From: Allantophomopsis cytisporea
Lineage: Eukaryota > Ascomycota > Leotiomycetes > Phacidiales > Phacidiaceae
Length of the DNA stretch: 64,000 nt
Direction: 5' to 3'
NCBI GenBank assembly: GCA_024752435.1
Contig: CP103028.1
Span: forward strand, 1 to 64,000
Part shown: one piece after another, positions 22,443-34,670 of the stretch
Layout: every line of letters begins with the position of its first letter
How positions within the stretch are numbered: position 1 is the first letter of the stretch
Made by a program: the position numbers and the translations under genes
Notes under the pieces: model-generated
What the model saw: the letters and a program-made list of their open reading frames with translations, nothing else
Database searches by the model: none
What the model was told of the DNA's origin: nothing

Positions 22443-24238
22443 CTACTTTTTCTCCAAGGTCTTTCCAACCCTTATTGCAGCTTTCTCTCCCTTAACTTTC
22501 TTCGCCTTTTCTTCACCAAACATTTGTCGCCATTCTTCCGCTTCCTCTGGCTGGATACGAGTGAACAAGTGTTCTGCCTTGCTAATTTCATGGCCAGGCT
22601 CGATGGAATCTGCATTCCAATGATCGGGTATTGGAACTAAATACACGCGTAGCTGCGCATAAATAGTCTTTGCCGTCTCAGGCATGTACGGAGCCAGTAC
22701 TGAAGCAAGAAGGTGTATCAGTACTGGCTCCACCGATGATAGTTGCACATTTGAAAGGTTCATTCTCAGCAAGAACGTTGTCGAATTTGTTCGATTGTAG
22801 AAAAGAATTTCCTTGTTGAGACATGTGGAGAACTGTAGACGCGGCAGCTCGAAGCTTGACAGCATCAAGATTATGAATATACTGCCTGAGAAGTTTATTG
22901 ACTTCTTCTTTCCAAGCATCGAAAGAAGGTTCGTGGTACTCGGTCCAGTTTGGTACAATATTGTTGCAGTGCTTCGAATTGATAAATTTCAGAACACGGC
23001 TAACGAAATTGCCAAGGTTCTTGAGCAGCAAGTTGTTGTTAGAGCTACTGAATGAGTCCCATGTAAATTCGCTGTCACCGGCCTCTGGTCGATGGGAAAG
23101 CAAGTAGTAGCGCCATACATCAGAAGGAACCCTAGTCTTCTGCGCCGAATCTCCAAAGACGCCAATGCCACGAGATTCAGAAAATTTTCCACCTTCATAG
23201 GTAAGATAGTCTGTCGTAGAGAGGTGGTGGACTCTTGTCCTGGACCTCCTGAGGATCTCGCCACCATTTTTTCCACTGCTCAGTATACCCAGCGGTGATA
23301 GACACATAACCAATGCGAGCATCAAACCATGAATATATGACCTCTTCTTCGTAGCCTGGCAGAGGAACCTTGGTTCCCCATCTCATATCTCTAGTTATGC
23401 TGCGTGGTTGTAACCCTTGCTTTAGCCAGGCCGAAGTGATGTTCTTCCCGTTGTTTGACCACGCGCCATCTGTGGAGGATCCTTCAAAGAAAGTTTTGAT
23501 TTCAGGCTGCAGTTTGTTCAATTCTAAGAAAATATGATTTGTGTCCTTGGTAACTGGTTTGGAACCGTCGATCTTACATCGAGGGTTATTGAGCTCGAGA
23601 GTCTCCAGAAGCTCGCCACAAAGGTCATATTGGTCGCCACGAGCGTCCGCATAGCCACAAACTGGGCACTCGCCTTCGACAAAGCGATATGCAAGGAAGG
23701 AGTGATGCTCTTCACGGTAGAGCTGAGTTGTCTTCCTTTCTTTGAGCAAACCATTTTTGTTCAGCTTCAGGAAGATCTCTTGTGTGATTTCCTTTTGAAA
23801 TTTGGTTGTGGTACGGCCAAAGATATCGAAACTGATGTTGAACCACTCATATATCTCGGCGTGGATCGCGTGATACTTGTCGCAGAGCTCTTATGGTGTG
23901 CATTTCTCGATGAGGGCTCTTGCATCTGTCGTTGTTCCATACTCGTCGGTTCCCAAGGAAAAGTTAACAATTCAGCTGTTGTTCTCCGACTGTAATGCCA
24001 CGTCTGAGAATGGGTAGAAAGCATTATAAGCTGCAGTAGATTACTGATCACCAATGTGAAGGGTGTTGAGACCACGACCTCTACAAAACCTTGCAAAAAC
24101 ATCACCCGAGAGTACTGATCCTACGATATTTCCAAGATGTGGTACATTATTCACATATGGTAAGGCGGTAGTAACAAGTAGGTTCCGTTTCCCGGGCTCT
24201 GGGAGAATCGTTCCATCATTCCATAATGCTTTAGCCAT
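22443..24238 (-). pseudogene. cytosolic methionyl-tRNA synthetase relic
   Basis: On the minus strand the sequence begins with a normal class I start: 'RNLLVTTALPYVNNVPHLGN', containing the HIGH-like HLGN motif, then 'VLSGDVFARFCRGRGLNTLHI'. After a disrupted stretch the chain resumes with 'ECPVCGYADARGDQ', 'LNNPRCKIDGSKPV', 'RWGTKVPLPGYEEEVIY' and 'YVSITAGYTEQWKKWWRDPQEVQ'. About 30 codons are then missing and the frame shifts. The next block, 'STTDYLTYEGGKFSESRGIGVF', carries the KMSKS loop, with Lys of KFSKS replaced by Glu. The anticodon-binding part follows, in two frames, to 'APYMPETAKTI' and a charged tail. Cytosolic MetRS is one continuous chain of 600-700 residues. The deletion, the several frameshifts and the changed KMSKS show a dead duplicate; the working gene must be elsewhere. 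Confidence 0.85.
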
Positions 24239-24554
24239 GCTTGTAGAGACCTGCTTGTCGAACTAATGAAAACTATTAGAGCGACAGATCTAGTAAGCTT
24301 CTCTCGATGGCAAGCTCTGGTTCAAAGGTACTTGTATATTATACTATTATGTGACAGTCAAGTCGTAGGTCTACATATCTTTTGAGTCATCTATTTCGTT
24401 TCATGAGAACCCAATTAGGAAGGTAGTAGTATGGATTTTTCCAAGGCTTACCTTACTCTCTTACTGTAATCAAGCAACATTGAGCCTTGTTCCCTCGCTC
24501 GGCAATTGTGTAATTACTACTGTACCAAACCTATTTGGGGTTGCCTTAGCTACA

Positions 24555-25748
24555 TTAAATGTGATTTCCTAATGTTGTTCTGTCGACCCTCACACGTGGA
24601 ATGTACCATTCATTACACTTTTTTACAAGTGAGGCCCAAGCGAATACCCTCTGTGCTATGATCATAATGCCGGACCCCAAACTACACTCGAATGTAGACT
24701 CGATATCCATTATGTTGTCAACTTTTATACCGTCGATAGTCTCGGAGGAATTGCATATCAATCCAAAGCCTGTCATTCTCCTGTTATCCCAAAATCCAAA
24801 TCCTAAACGTCGAAATGGCTCGAACCCTGTCACATTCAGTGGGTTTGGAGAGGAACTACGATGGTTATGCCAGAAGAAATGTACACCGGGCACTTTTCGC
24901 AAAACAGCTTCAGAATTTTGACCTCTTATCCTGCCAATCTTATCCTCTCGAGAAAGAGGAACTTCCCACAAAATAGGTGCGTTCACTGGATCGACATTTG
25001 GTAGCCGTGTTATATGACCATGAGAATCCTTGGCTGGAGTTTCCAAACGATCTGATTCAGCCAGGTCCGAAATACACTCAAAAATGCATTGGATCTCGTC
25101 CAGCTCCCAATCTTCCAAGTGCGTCCAAAAGTGAGCTAGGTCATGAAATTGAAGTTCTATAGGCCATTTTGCAACGGTTGCCACCTGCCGTGCTTCGACA
25201 AATAAGAACAGCCTCCATATTGCACGTAATACGCGTTGTTCTTCAACCCAAGATGGAGGCCCAATATCTTGCGGTACATATGTATAGCTGTTCGGCGCTG
25301 ACATCCGTCCTTCTAGCGGGTAACGAAAACCATAGTGGTTAAGTACGTGTAAAGGTCTCATAGCATGAGCCCGATCAAGCAGCTCTTTCAAACAGAGATT
25401 GGCGAGATACTTAATATTGCAGGCTGAATGCAAGACGCTACGAAGGACAGAAGGTTGATATATAGCAGACGCATTCGATGTGCTATTGTTAGCCACATAA
25501 CAGCCGCTGAATTCTTCATATGATGGAAGAGGCGTTACTTGAAGGCTACTCGCCAAGTAAAATAGCTCGCGGATTTGTTTCGAAAAGGTGGAAAACAGCA
25601 GGTTTTCTACGATTTCCGTGGCGCATTCATTGAAGAGACTTGCGACAACTGGAGAAGCTTGTTCCAAGTTGCAAAGACATTGAATGTCTGGGAGATTTGT
25701 AACAATCTTCAGAAGAAGTCGTGGTGGAATTTCTGCAAAAGGATCCAT
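24555..25748 (-). CDS. F-box domain protein
   Basis: Single-exon frame, 397 residues from the ATG at 25748 (the open frame continues upstream but only with a GTG). The N-terminus 'FAEIPPRLLLKIVTNLPDIQCLCNLEQASPVVASLF' is an F-box: Pro-rich start, Leu-rich helices and an 'LxxASpvVaxLF' end. F-box proteins bind Skp1 in SCF ubiquitin ligases and choose targets through their C-terminal part. The remaining 350 residues show no leucine-rich or WD repeats. They contain conserved-looking aromatic blocks such as 'GPPSWVEEQRVLRAIWRLFLF', 'DLAHFWTHLEDWELDEIQCIFE' and 'GFGFWDNRRM', typical of large lineage-specific fungal F-box families. The target is unknown. Confidence 0.75.
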   Translation of the reverse strand: MDPFAEIPPRLLLKIVTNLPDIQCLCNLEQASPVVASLFNECATEIVENLLFSTFSKQIRELFYLASSLQVTPLPSYEEFSGCYVANNSTSNASAIYQPSVLRSVLHSACNIKYLANLCLKELLDRAHAMRPLHVLNHYGFRYPLEGRMSAPNSYTYVPQDIGPPSWVEEQRVLRAIWRLFLFVEARQVATVAKWPIELQFHDLAHFWTHLEDWELDEIQCIFECISDLAESDRLETPAKDSHGHITRLPNVDPVNAPILWEVPLSREDKIGRIRGQNSEAVLRKVPGVHFFWHNHRSSSPNPLNVTGFEPFRRLGFGFWDNRRMTGFGLICNSSETIDGIKVDNIMDIESTFECSLGSGIMIIAQRVFAWASLVKKCNEWYIPRVRVDRTTLGNHI

Positions 25749-27121
25749 GGAGTAGCGACATGTGTGGAAGAACGAATAATGTCGAGAATACAAGGTTCCT
25801 GAAGATGCCGTGTAGTCCACTCCCACTGCGCTTAAGTTTTCTTTGTGCGCCTAAGCCGTCTCACTAAGCGCTTAATCTCTTTTCATTAGGTACATGACCA
25901 GATTCGACTGTACTCTGAAGCAGTGACTTTATCAGAATCTTTGCAATAACCATCCTCTTTACCTCGATATTTTGGTGACAATACAAAGCACGGGGAAATG
26001 AGGCTGAGTGGTACTGCTACTGTAGCTTGGAACAAGGTGAAGTATCTAAGGCACAAATAGTAGCAATCACAGCCCCTTATCAAGTAGACGAGGTGTATGC
26101 AAATTGACAGCGAGTCTCATTTTATACTGAGCTTACTTCCCCTTCATTTACTGGATTTCCATCAACACTTTATCGAAGAGAACTAACACGCGGATTGGGC
26201 AAAACCCCACTACACTGCAGCTTAAGAAGTTATGGTTATCATATCTATTCGCTCTTCGGGGTCAAATTAATAGTTGGCTCTTTATACTTAGACGCGCATT
26301 TTGACTTTCTCTTATCAAATTTTCTATACATCGCTTTGCTAGCCTACTGCATAGTTACAAGTTTTTGGTTTTAGGGCCGGTGACTTTTCCCTATATTACT
26401 TGCATACAAACTTGACCAGATTTGCAGGTGTGAGGACATGGTAGTGACGGGCTTATGGCTGAAATCAAGCCTTCATCGAAGGATTATTCTGTTTAATATT
26501 GTTGGATTTCCTCTGCCAGCTAAACACCTGTGCCTATCTTCTCCGGTTTGTGATAAACGAATAAAAATGGATAAGGTGCGGTTGATCTTGCTAAATTCAT
26601 TTGTATAGTTGAGAACTCTCTATAACTTACATGCTGTCTTGGGTAGGGGCGTGGAACGAAAGGAACTGGTTTGAAAATGCATCCAAAAGTAGATCAAGTC
26701 TCTGTACAAGACAGAGAGGATCACGCTTCACTTCCTTGGAATACAGGGCATTGAAGACATTGATATTTGCTGCCTAGACAATTGTTACGCTATCATAATG
26801 GAGCTTTGTCAGCGAAACTCTAATAAGCCAATAGCACTTGACAGTGGTTAAATATCAGTCATTACAAAGTTGTTAATATTGAAGTATAGCAATGTTGCAA
26901 AGCATCTTTAAACAGCGTCTCTCCAATTCAAAGGTTTGTTCTTTTTTTTCACAACCACTATCGCGTCAATGTCGGAACTTGCACATTGACAATTTAACAA
27001 TCTTCTATCATCAATATCTGTTGATTGCTAGCTGTACACAGGAAAAGGTATAGAAACCGCAAAATGACAAATGCATCAACACATGACGAGTACCCCCGAT
27101 CTATCCCAGATGAACTTAAAC
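25749..27121. other. intergenic, nothing recognised
   Basis: About 1.4 kb between the F-box gene start and the 3' end of LSC1. AT-rich, with no frame of interest. The part before 27122 is the LSC1 3' flank, the part after 25749 the F-box promoter. Confidence 0.5.
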
Positions 27122-28438
27122 TTAGATCATATCACGTCTCACGAACTCGGCGTGAAGGGTCTTGCCCAACATGGCAGGGCTTCGCTCAACAATGACACCA
27201 GCAGCCTCAAGAGCGGCAATCTTGGAGTCAGCACCTCCCTTACCACCACTGACGATAGCACCTAAATCCGATTAGAGATATCCGGAATGTTATGGTAGTA
27301 TAGACTTACCAGCGTGACCCATTCTGCGTCCTGGTGGAGCAGAGATACCCGCGATGAAACTGACAGTTGGCTTGTTCTTAACGTTGTACTCCTTCAAGAA
27401 CTCTGCGGCATCCTCCTCAGCGGAACCACCAATCTCACCAATCATGATGATACCATCAGTCTCCTCATCCTCCAAGAATACCTTCAAGCAGTCGATGAAG
27501 TTGGTGCCAGAGAATGGATCACCACCAATACCAACAACGAGAGATTGTCCGAGTCCAGTCATGGTGGTCTGGTTAACAGCCTCGTAGGTGAGGGTTCCGG
27601 ATCGAGAAACGATACCGATACGGCCGCGCTTGTGGATGAATCCTGGCATGATACCGATCTTGCACTGGCCTGGAGCGATAAGACCTGGGCAGTTTGGTCC
27701 GACGAGACGGGTCTTTCCTTGGGTCTTGAGGATGTCGGTGATGCGAACCATGTCTGTATCGATGATTAACGAGTGTTTTTGTTTCTTGCGAAAAGAGGCT
27801 TACCATGCTGTGGAATACCCTCAGTGATACTTATTGCAAATGTTAGCTAAGTTTATTTAGACATTCTGTCGGCTTCACATACCAAACAACGAGAGGAATC
27901 TCAGCAGCAATTGCTTCTTCAATACCAGCGGCGGCGACTGGTGGTCTACATTTCGTCAGAGCGAGCTTCAGGGACAACGGGGGTATGAGGTCCTACGGGA
28001 CGAAGATAGCGGAAGCGGTTGCGCCAGATTGCTTCACAGCATCGGCAACATTGGCAAAGACTGGAAGATCGAGATGTGTTGATCCAGCCTTCTTTGGGTT
28101 TGTTCCTCCAACAACGTTGGTGCCTATAGAATTCTATCAGAAGCTGTTCGGAAGAAGCATTCAGATGCCGATGGCACATACCGTACTCAATGGCCTGCTG
28201 GGCATGGAAACTATACAATCAAAATCATCAGCATTGTACTCCTTTCTGTTCTCTCCTCAACGTCCTCAAGATCCAATACGTACGTTCCCTGCTTTCCGGT
28301 GAAACCCTGGTAGATAACCTTGGTGTCCTTGTTGATACGGAGGTTCTGGGCAGTCGCAGCGTAGGCAGAGGTAGAGTAGGACTGCTGTCTAACAACAGCC
28401 TGCAAAGCTGGTCTGGTGCAACGGGTGATAGCCTGCAT
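27122..28438 (-). CDS. LSC1: succinyl-CoA ligase alpha subunit, mitochondrial
   Basis: Join(28438-28284, 28210-28182, 28123-27997, 27945-27883, 27839-27814, 27753-27310, 27261-27122), complement, 327 residues; six introns of 43-73 bp, all in frame. It is a TCA-cycle enzyme converting succinyl-CoA plus NDP and phosphate to succinate, CoA and NTP. An Arg/Ser-rich presequence (MQAITRCTRPALQAVVRQQS) is followed by 'VIYQGFTGKQGT', the start of the CoA-binding domain. Then come 'NVVGGTNPKKAG' and 'CITEGIPQHDM', and the ligase domain: 'LVGPNCPGLI', 'GIVSRSGTLTYEA', 'IGGDPF', 'MIGEIGG'. The phosphohistidine is in 'RMGHAG' (His280). Length and all motifs are normal. It is divergent from ELP3 across 322 bases. 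Confidence 0.95.
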
Positions 28439-28760
28439 CTTGTCTTGGACAATTGATGTCAGGAAGATGTTGTGAGGGTGGTGGTTGAAGGGGATTTGAG
28501 GCTGGTACTGTGAAATCGGCTTGGGAACTCCTTCTCGTAGCTGGACCTGCACAGCGCGATTCCAAGCCGTCCCAAGCGCACCCGAAAAGTTTTCGGGAAG
28601 TACCGCGTCAAGCACCAACAGAAGCACAAGCAGAGTAGGTACGTAGCTCGGCGATTTTGACGAGTCACCCCGCGATAATCAAAAAAGTCCCAGAACAATC
28701 AAAAGTCCACTCATCATCATCGCCACTCTACCGCAACGCGACAGCACTACAGTCTGCAAG
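28439..28760. promoter_or_regulatory. shared divergent promoter region LSC1-ELP3
   Basis: 322 bases separate the start codons of LSC1 (minus) and ELP3 (plus), so both promoters and leaders must lie here. The ELP3 side is C/A-rich just before its ATG. No TATA box is evident on either side, as usual for housekeeping genes. Confidence 0.6.
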
Positions 28761-30556
28761 ATGGCGACCGCGACGATGACAATCACGGAGTCAAAGAGGG
28801 GAAGGCCTTCAAAAGAGACCCTCAATCTACCTCCCGAGAACGAACGTTACATTCGCTGCTGCTCCGACATTGCCAGTGCCTTGGTTCAAGAATATGAGGC
28901 TTCTCAGGATCCCTCGAAGCCGAAGAAGGATATCAATCTCAATAGTTTGAGGTCCAAGATGTCCAAGAAGCACAGACTCAGCAATATTCCACCTTTGACG
29001 GCCATTATCGCAGCAATTCCAGAACACTACAAGAAATATATCCTTCCAAAACTTATTGCAAAGCCTATCCGTGGGTACCATATTGAATGTTCTTGGACCA
29101 AATCTGACCATGACTAGGATCTGCATCTGGTATTGCTGTCGTTGCTGTTATGTGCAAGCCTCATAGATGTCCTCATATCGCTTACACGGGAAATATTTGC
29201 GTTTACTGCCCTGGAGGTCCAGATTCTGACTTCGAGTATTCCACACAATCATATACTGGCTATGAACCAACTTCGATGAGAGCTATTCGTGCTCGATACG
29301 ATCCATATGAGCAAGCAAGAGGAAGAGTGGATCAAATCAAGTCTTTGGGTCACAGTGTTGATAAGGTTGAGTATATTATTATGGGTGGTACCTTCATGTC
29401 ACTTGCCCAAAGCTACCGCGAAAGTTTTATTTCACAGTTGCACAACGCCCTGAGTGGGTACCAAGGAAACAATGTCGATGAAGCTGTTGAGGCTGGAGAA
29501 ATGAGTAATATCAAGTGTGTGGGAATCACCATCGAGACACGACCGGATTACTGTCTTCAACCGCATTTGAGCGATATGTTGCGATATGGCTGTACTAGAC
29601 TTGAAATTGGAGTCCAATCACTGTATGAGGATGTCGCTCGCGACACCAACCGAGGACACACTGTAGCATCAGTGGCAGAGACTTTCTGTTTGGCCAAGGA
29701 TGCTGGTTTTAAAGTTGTCAGTCATATGATGCCTGATCTTCCCAATGTTGGTATGGAACGGGACTTGGATCAGTTCCGAGAATACTTCGAAAATCCTGCT
29801 TTCCGAACCGACGGTCTCAAGATTTACCCAACGCTTGTCATTCGTGGAACTGGTTTGTACGAGTTATGGCGAACGGGCAGGTACAAGAATTATACCCCGA
29901 ATGCCCTCATTGATATTGTTGCAAGAATCCTTGCTCTCATTCCTCCCTGGACCCGAATTTATCGTGTTCAGAGAGATATCCCTATGCCGCTGGTCACCTC
30001 CGGTGTCGAAAACGGCAATCTTCGTGAACTTGCGCTGAGTCGTATGAAGGATTTTGGGACTACGTGTCGAGATGTACGAACTAGGGAAGTCGGTATTAAC
30101 GAAGTCAAGAACAAGATTCGTCCTTCGCAGGTTGAGCTTGTGAGAAGAGATTATTATGCCAATGGAGGTTGGGAGACATTCCTTGCTTATGAAGATCCAA
30201 AGCAGGATATCCTTATTGCACTGTTGAGACTGAGAAAGTGTTCAAAGAGGACCACCTTCAGGCCCGAGTTGGTCGGGCAACAAACCAGTTTGGTGCGAGA
30301 GTTGCATGTTTACGGAAGTGCTGTACCCGTGCATGCCAGAGATCCAAGAAAATTCCAACATCAAGGTTACGGAACATTACTGATGGAGGAGGCTGCCAGA
30401 ATCGCTCGAGAAGAACATCGAAGCCGAAAGATCGCTGTCATTTCTGGTGTTGGAGTAAGATCTTACTACGCAAAGCTTGGATACTATCTTGATGGACCAT
30501 TCATGTCGATGGACTTGCCAGATTACGACGATGAGGATAGCGACGACGAGCTTTGA
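28761..30556 (+). CDS. ELP3: Elongator complex catalytic subunit Elp3
   Basis: Join(28761-29070, 29118-30556), 582 residues; intron 47 bp, restoring 'KPIRSASGIAVVAVMCKPH'. Elp3 is the radical-SAM and acetyl-CoA-dependent subunit of Elongator, needed for the cm5/mcm5 modification of wobble uridine in tRNA. The radical-SAM iron-sulfur motif is C-x9-C-x2-C in 'CPHIAYTGNICVYCPGG' (Cys121, 131 and 134). It is followed by 'IIMGGTFMSL', 'GITIETRPDYC', 'RLEIGVQSLY', 'NRGHTV' and 'VSHMMPDLPN'. The C-terminal GNAT domain has 'ELHVYGSAVPV' and the acetyl-CoA loop 'HQGYGTLLMEEA' (about 515-526), then 'SGVGVRSYYAKLGY'. The acidic tail is common in fungi. Length is slightly above the yeast protein. Nothing unusual. 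Confidence 0.96.
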
Positions 30557-31817
30557 ATGTGAGTATAGATGGGACAGGGGTGAAGAGGGAAAGGGGCGAA
30601 CGGCGTGGGTGGTGTGAGCATTTCTAGGCAAGAACAAATGACTGGCGTTCAGGGGTATAGGAAACATCTGGATCAGTTGAGATCTTAGATTATTGTAGGA
30701 CTGAGGTCCGTTTGCATCCACTATAGTAGATTACCTTTGCATGAATTTGGTCATTTCCAGTCCATGATGTGATGCCACATCCATCATCGTTCGACTGAGG
30801 GCAAACAAATACGCAAGCGTTAGTGAGGAGCATTGCTGTTTCAACATATAGAGCAATGCTTTGAGGGCTTACGATGTTTCAACCGGGTAGAAAGAAAATC
30901 GATCTGATTGTCTTGTGGTGGAAATTATCATAAGCTTTTACGGCGGACATCGTTTCTACTAAGAAGCACCTGTTTGAATGCCATTGTTCGAAAGATCCCA
31001 CTCCGCTTTTAGATGTGGGACTCGCATTGATTCGTCGAGATTCCGCCTTACGTGCATGTGGATGTCTGATGATTTGATACTATCAATATTATACTTCTGA
31101 TCCACGCCTCTTTGACTCTCTACCTGCATCCAGCATGGAGTGCTCGGCAGTATTCTCCAATTCCAAGCTCTGTGATTTCAATTAGACGATCCATTTGATA
31201 TACCAAGTCAGGTACAACCATGAGGACTATTTATTGATTATTGAAGCGTATTGCTGAGCAATCCAAGAAGGCGATTATTCTCAGCTTTCCAAGGGTATAT
31301 CCACTCCTCTTGACAATAGTAAAGGGAGCACTCAGAGACCGGTGTACTTCAGGGTGATATCCAAAAGCCCAATACGACATATCACTGTACAAGTACTTTT
31401 GTAGTCCTTCTGTGGTTGAACATCATGGTTCCATTCTTGCGACTTCTGACATGTAATGTATATGACACTATATAAAAGAGGGACTTTGTTGATAAATGCT
31501 CGTAATAAATTCAGTCGGATATTCAGAGAATTAGAAATAAATAAAATACTGCGAGCCTCGAAAGGTATGTGTTGTCGAGGAGGAACTTGAGATGCCCAGT
31601 TTGAAAGCAGCCAATTCAGAAGGAAACCGATAAAAGAGCAGAAAAACACTCGCGTATGTCACTTCAGAGCAACAGTTTCATTTATCACTCTGCCTTGATG
31701 GACGAGCAGTCACATCGAAGACACTAAGATATTAGGGAAACATTATAAGCTCATGAAGCTTGAATTACGTTTTATATAATGTATAATAAGATTTGCTTAT
31801 CAACGATCAAACAAAAA
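30557..31817. other. ELP3 3' flank and intergenic
   Basis: Short frames antisense or random; none has a motif. The final 100 bases are the 5' flank of the tRNA gene. Confidence 0.5.
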
Positions 31818-31925
31818 GTCTTCGTGGCTCAGTTGGTTAGAGCGTTGGTCTCATATTCCCATATGATTAATCTGTTAACAGATTGGGCCATCCAAAGGTC
31901 GAGAGTTCGAGTCTCTCCGAGGACA
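31818..31925 (+). tRNA. tRNA-Met (CAT), elongator type, with intron
   Basis: The acceptor stem GTCTTCG pairs with CGAGGAC (one G-U); discriminator A at 31925. The D arm is GCTC-AGTTGGTTA-GAGC. The anticodon arm is TTGGT-CTCATAA-TCCAA with a T/T mismatch at 31/39, as in yeast elongator tRNA-Met, and the T arm is GAGAG-TTCGAGT-CTCTC. The anticodon is CAT at 31852-31854. A 34-base intron (31856-31889) sits one base 3' of the anticodon, the standard place for eukaryotic tRNA introns. The D- and T-arm sequences supply the internal A and B promoter boxes. The mature form is 74 bases before CCA. Confidence 0.92.
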
Positions 31926-34670
31926 CTTGTTTCTTTTTTCACTATTTTTTGCCCTTACCATGGTTGTTGGGGTCACTAGCCTCCAAATCGAAAATTCCGC
32001 TTAAAAGTGGGGTGGCTTCAGGTACGGTGCAAAGTCGAGGTGGGACGAATGATCGAATCGGATGAGATGTTGGTGCCTCGACTTGACTTGATGCCTTATG
32101 GAGAGACATTTCTTTTTACACCATGGCGTTGTTGGCTCCTTGGTGAAAGACAAGTAGATTTTGTATAGTTAAAGTAGATGCACAACATGGCGGTGACTAT
32201 GGACGGTGAAGGCATTCATTTCTTCTTAAGATGGCAGTAATAATGTATTTGGCGATTGATTGTCTTGTAGTAGTGAGACTCGACTATGTCTTGTACCATT
32301 ATTTTGCGAGAATTCCTTGGCTGTTCGAGGCAAAATTCGCGTCCTATTGGAGTTGCTGGCTGGGAGAAGAGGGATACCATTCCAAGGCAAGGCAAACTAA
32401 CGACTAACCTTTTCAACCAGCGCTTGACTCGAGCACTGTACTTACGACTTAAGTAACACTCAACTCTCGGCATGACTTGCAGTGTAGGTGTGTAGGTAGG
32501 ACTCCTTGTGATGATAAACTTTTAAGCTCTCCTTATCCCTTCGTGCCTCTTACACCATCAAGAATATGGATCAAATCCCGGGCACTTGGACGTAGTCGGT
32601 GCTCGTGTCCGATGGTGAAATGATCGTTCGAGACAGTCATTTCCTAACATTACAATCTTCAGCACTGATACACTATCTGATATCATGCAGCAGATACTCC
32701 GCATTGCAGAGAGAAAAAAGAAGAGAATCGATGGAAGCGAAGGTTCAGTGGATGTTGAAGATCCGATGACAATCCGTATCAGGTACGCTGAAGCACAGCG
32801 ATTCTGCTGCTATTTTGGATGAAACGTGTGGGAAAGCGGCAGGATGCGCGGGAGAAGACTGGGACGATGGAAGGATTGGCGATGGAAGAATGGGGTTTCT
32901 GGGATATCTGGGACTGGAAGTGTCGCGAATCGTGGATCTGCTGAGGCTTAGTTTTTTTGCGTATGCCTTCTCCGTTTGAGCTTGTGTCATGGCTCCGGTT
33001 GTCTCGTTATTCTACGTTGGCCATGTGGAGGAGGAAGTGGACGGATGGCCACGACAGGGCAGATGGAATTTCCCGAACACTCTTGGATGGTTGATTAACA
33101 GCGAATTAATGGGAATCAAGCGTCTGGCATGAATATTTATATTTGAATTTGGTTGATCGTTGCACATCGGTAGGTGTGAGCCAACTGTTGAACATTGATA
33201 GGCGCCATAGTGTAAGCTGGGTGGTTCCATACACACTGTATTCGTAAGTATGAGTAGGATATGAATATAGAACATACAGTAGCATCGCCAGGTAAAAGTT
33301 GGGCAAAGTAAAGGAAGGCGGTTATTCTGTTCTTGTATTTCACAGGCTGTCTGAAAGAAGAGACTGTTGAAGATGTTGAATATTCTACATAAGCTCCGGT
33401 ATTTAGTTCAGAGCAAAAGTATCAAGTACTTGTTACTCGTAATCATGTAGATTCTGTACCCTTCCCGTCACGCCTATCCAGCTTCCAAAAGTGCTTTTCT
33501 CGTTTTTAGCTTTTCACTGCCAAGAACTGCGGCGTGCATGTTCGTGCTCGGTGGCGCATCCGGACTGTACTGGGTAACACGAACGACTGGCATGGCTAGG
33601 TAGACGTATAAGGATACGAATGGCGATAGGTTGTCGCGGCTTGTTTAATTGGCCGCGCAATACTTCAAGCATGGCCGGTGGTGGCAGAGGGTGAACATGT
33701 CTCCTTCTAGACATAGTATTCCGCTGCAACTACCCCGGAAGATGCCACTTGACAGATATGTACGAAGGTTCTTGGAGACGTGAGGAGTAAGTAATTCAGT
33801 ACAGGATTACTCCGCGGGGAGATATTCGTAAGAATAGTGGAAGAATACGGAGGAAATACTGATCAGTGCTTATCCTACCCAGCTCTATCATACTGTAAAG
33901 GTTGGATGATTTATGGGCGCCGTGAAGATCAGCACTGAAGAAGGCCTGTAGAATTCAACGCTTTTCCCATGCCGGGGTTACGTCGTTCAATGTCCATGGA
34001 TTCATTCTCGTTCGCCTCTCAATTAATTGATCTGATAATCTCACCACTTCATAATATCATTCTACTGGAGTAAGATAAGCTGGTGTGCTGATGTATTTAC
34101 AGTATACCGAAGAGAATAACGTCGATTATGGAATGGTTCGATGAAATGCTGTACAGTGAGGGGTTGTAATTGGAAAGGGATGGAGAAGTCGTAGTTCTTG
34201 AAGACAGCAAGATTTATACTCACTCACTCGTCGAATAAAGTACATACTGTGTAATATACCGCATAAGTACGCAGATTCGATAGGCTGCATACAACTCAAT
34301 GTACGACGACATATACTTTAGTACTATGATGTGATGTAAGGTACTGTAGGCACATAGTCTAGCACCATAGATATTTTCATACTGTACTGTGGTACGTACT
34401 GTGTATGTAAATAGATATATATACTAACTAAAGTAGTATTTATACATTGATTGGTATGCAGAACAGGTACTCCAATCTACCGAGTCTACTATTTGACATG
34501 CAGATCTGATTATCCCATACTTCATATACATATGTTACTAGACTTTAAATCCAATGAGATATGTAATGTAAATATGTACACTACTGACACTAAATCAACT
34601 ATACTTGTCATATTCGTGGCACTTTCACCCCGTGCTGGACTGTGAAGGCACATGAATAAACCTTGTTCAT

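Noticed and set aside
27314..27769. Long open frame antisense to LSC1
   Set aside because: It lies wholly within the LSC1 exon 6 on the other strand, has no motif, and its openness follows from codon bias of the real gene.
31779..31979. Open frame across the tRNA gene
   Set aside because: It runs through the tRNA-Met and its intron, so it is accidental.
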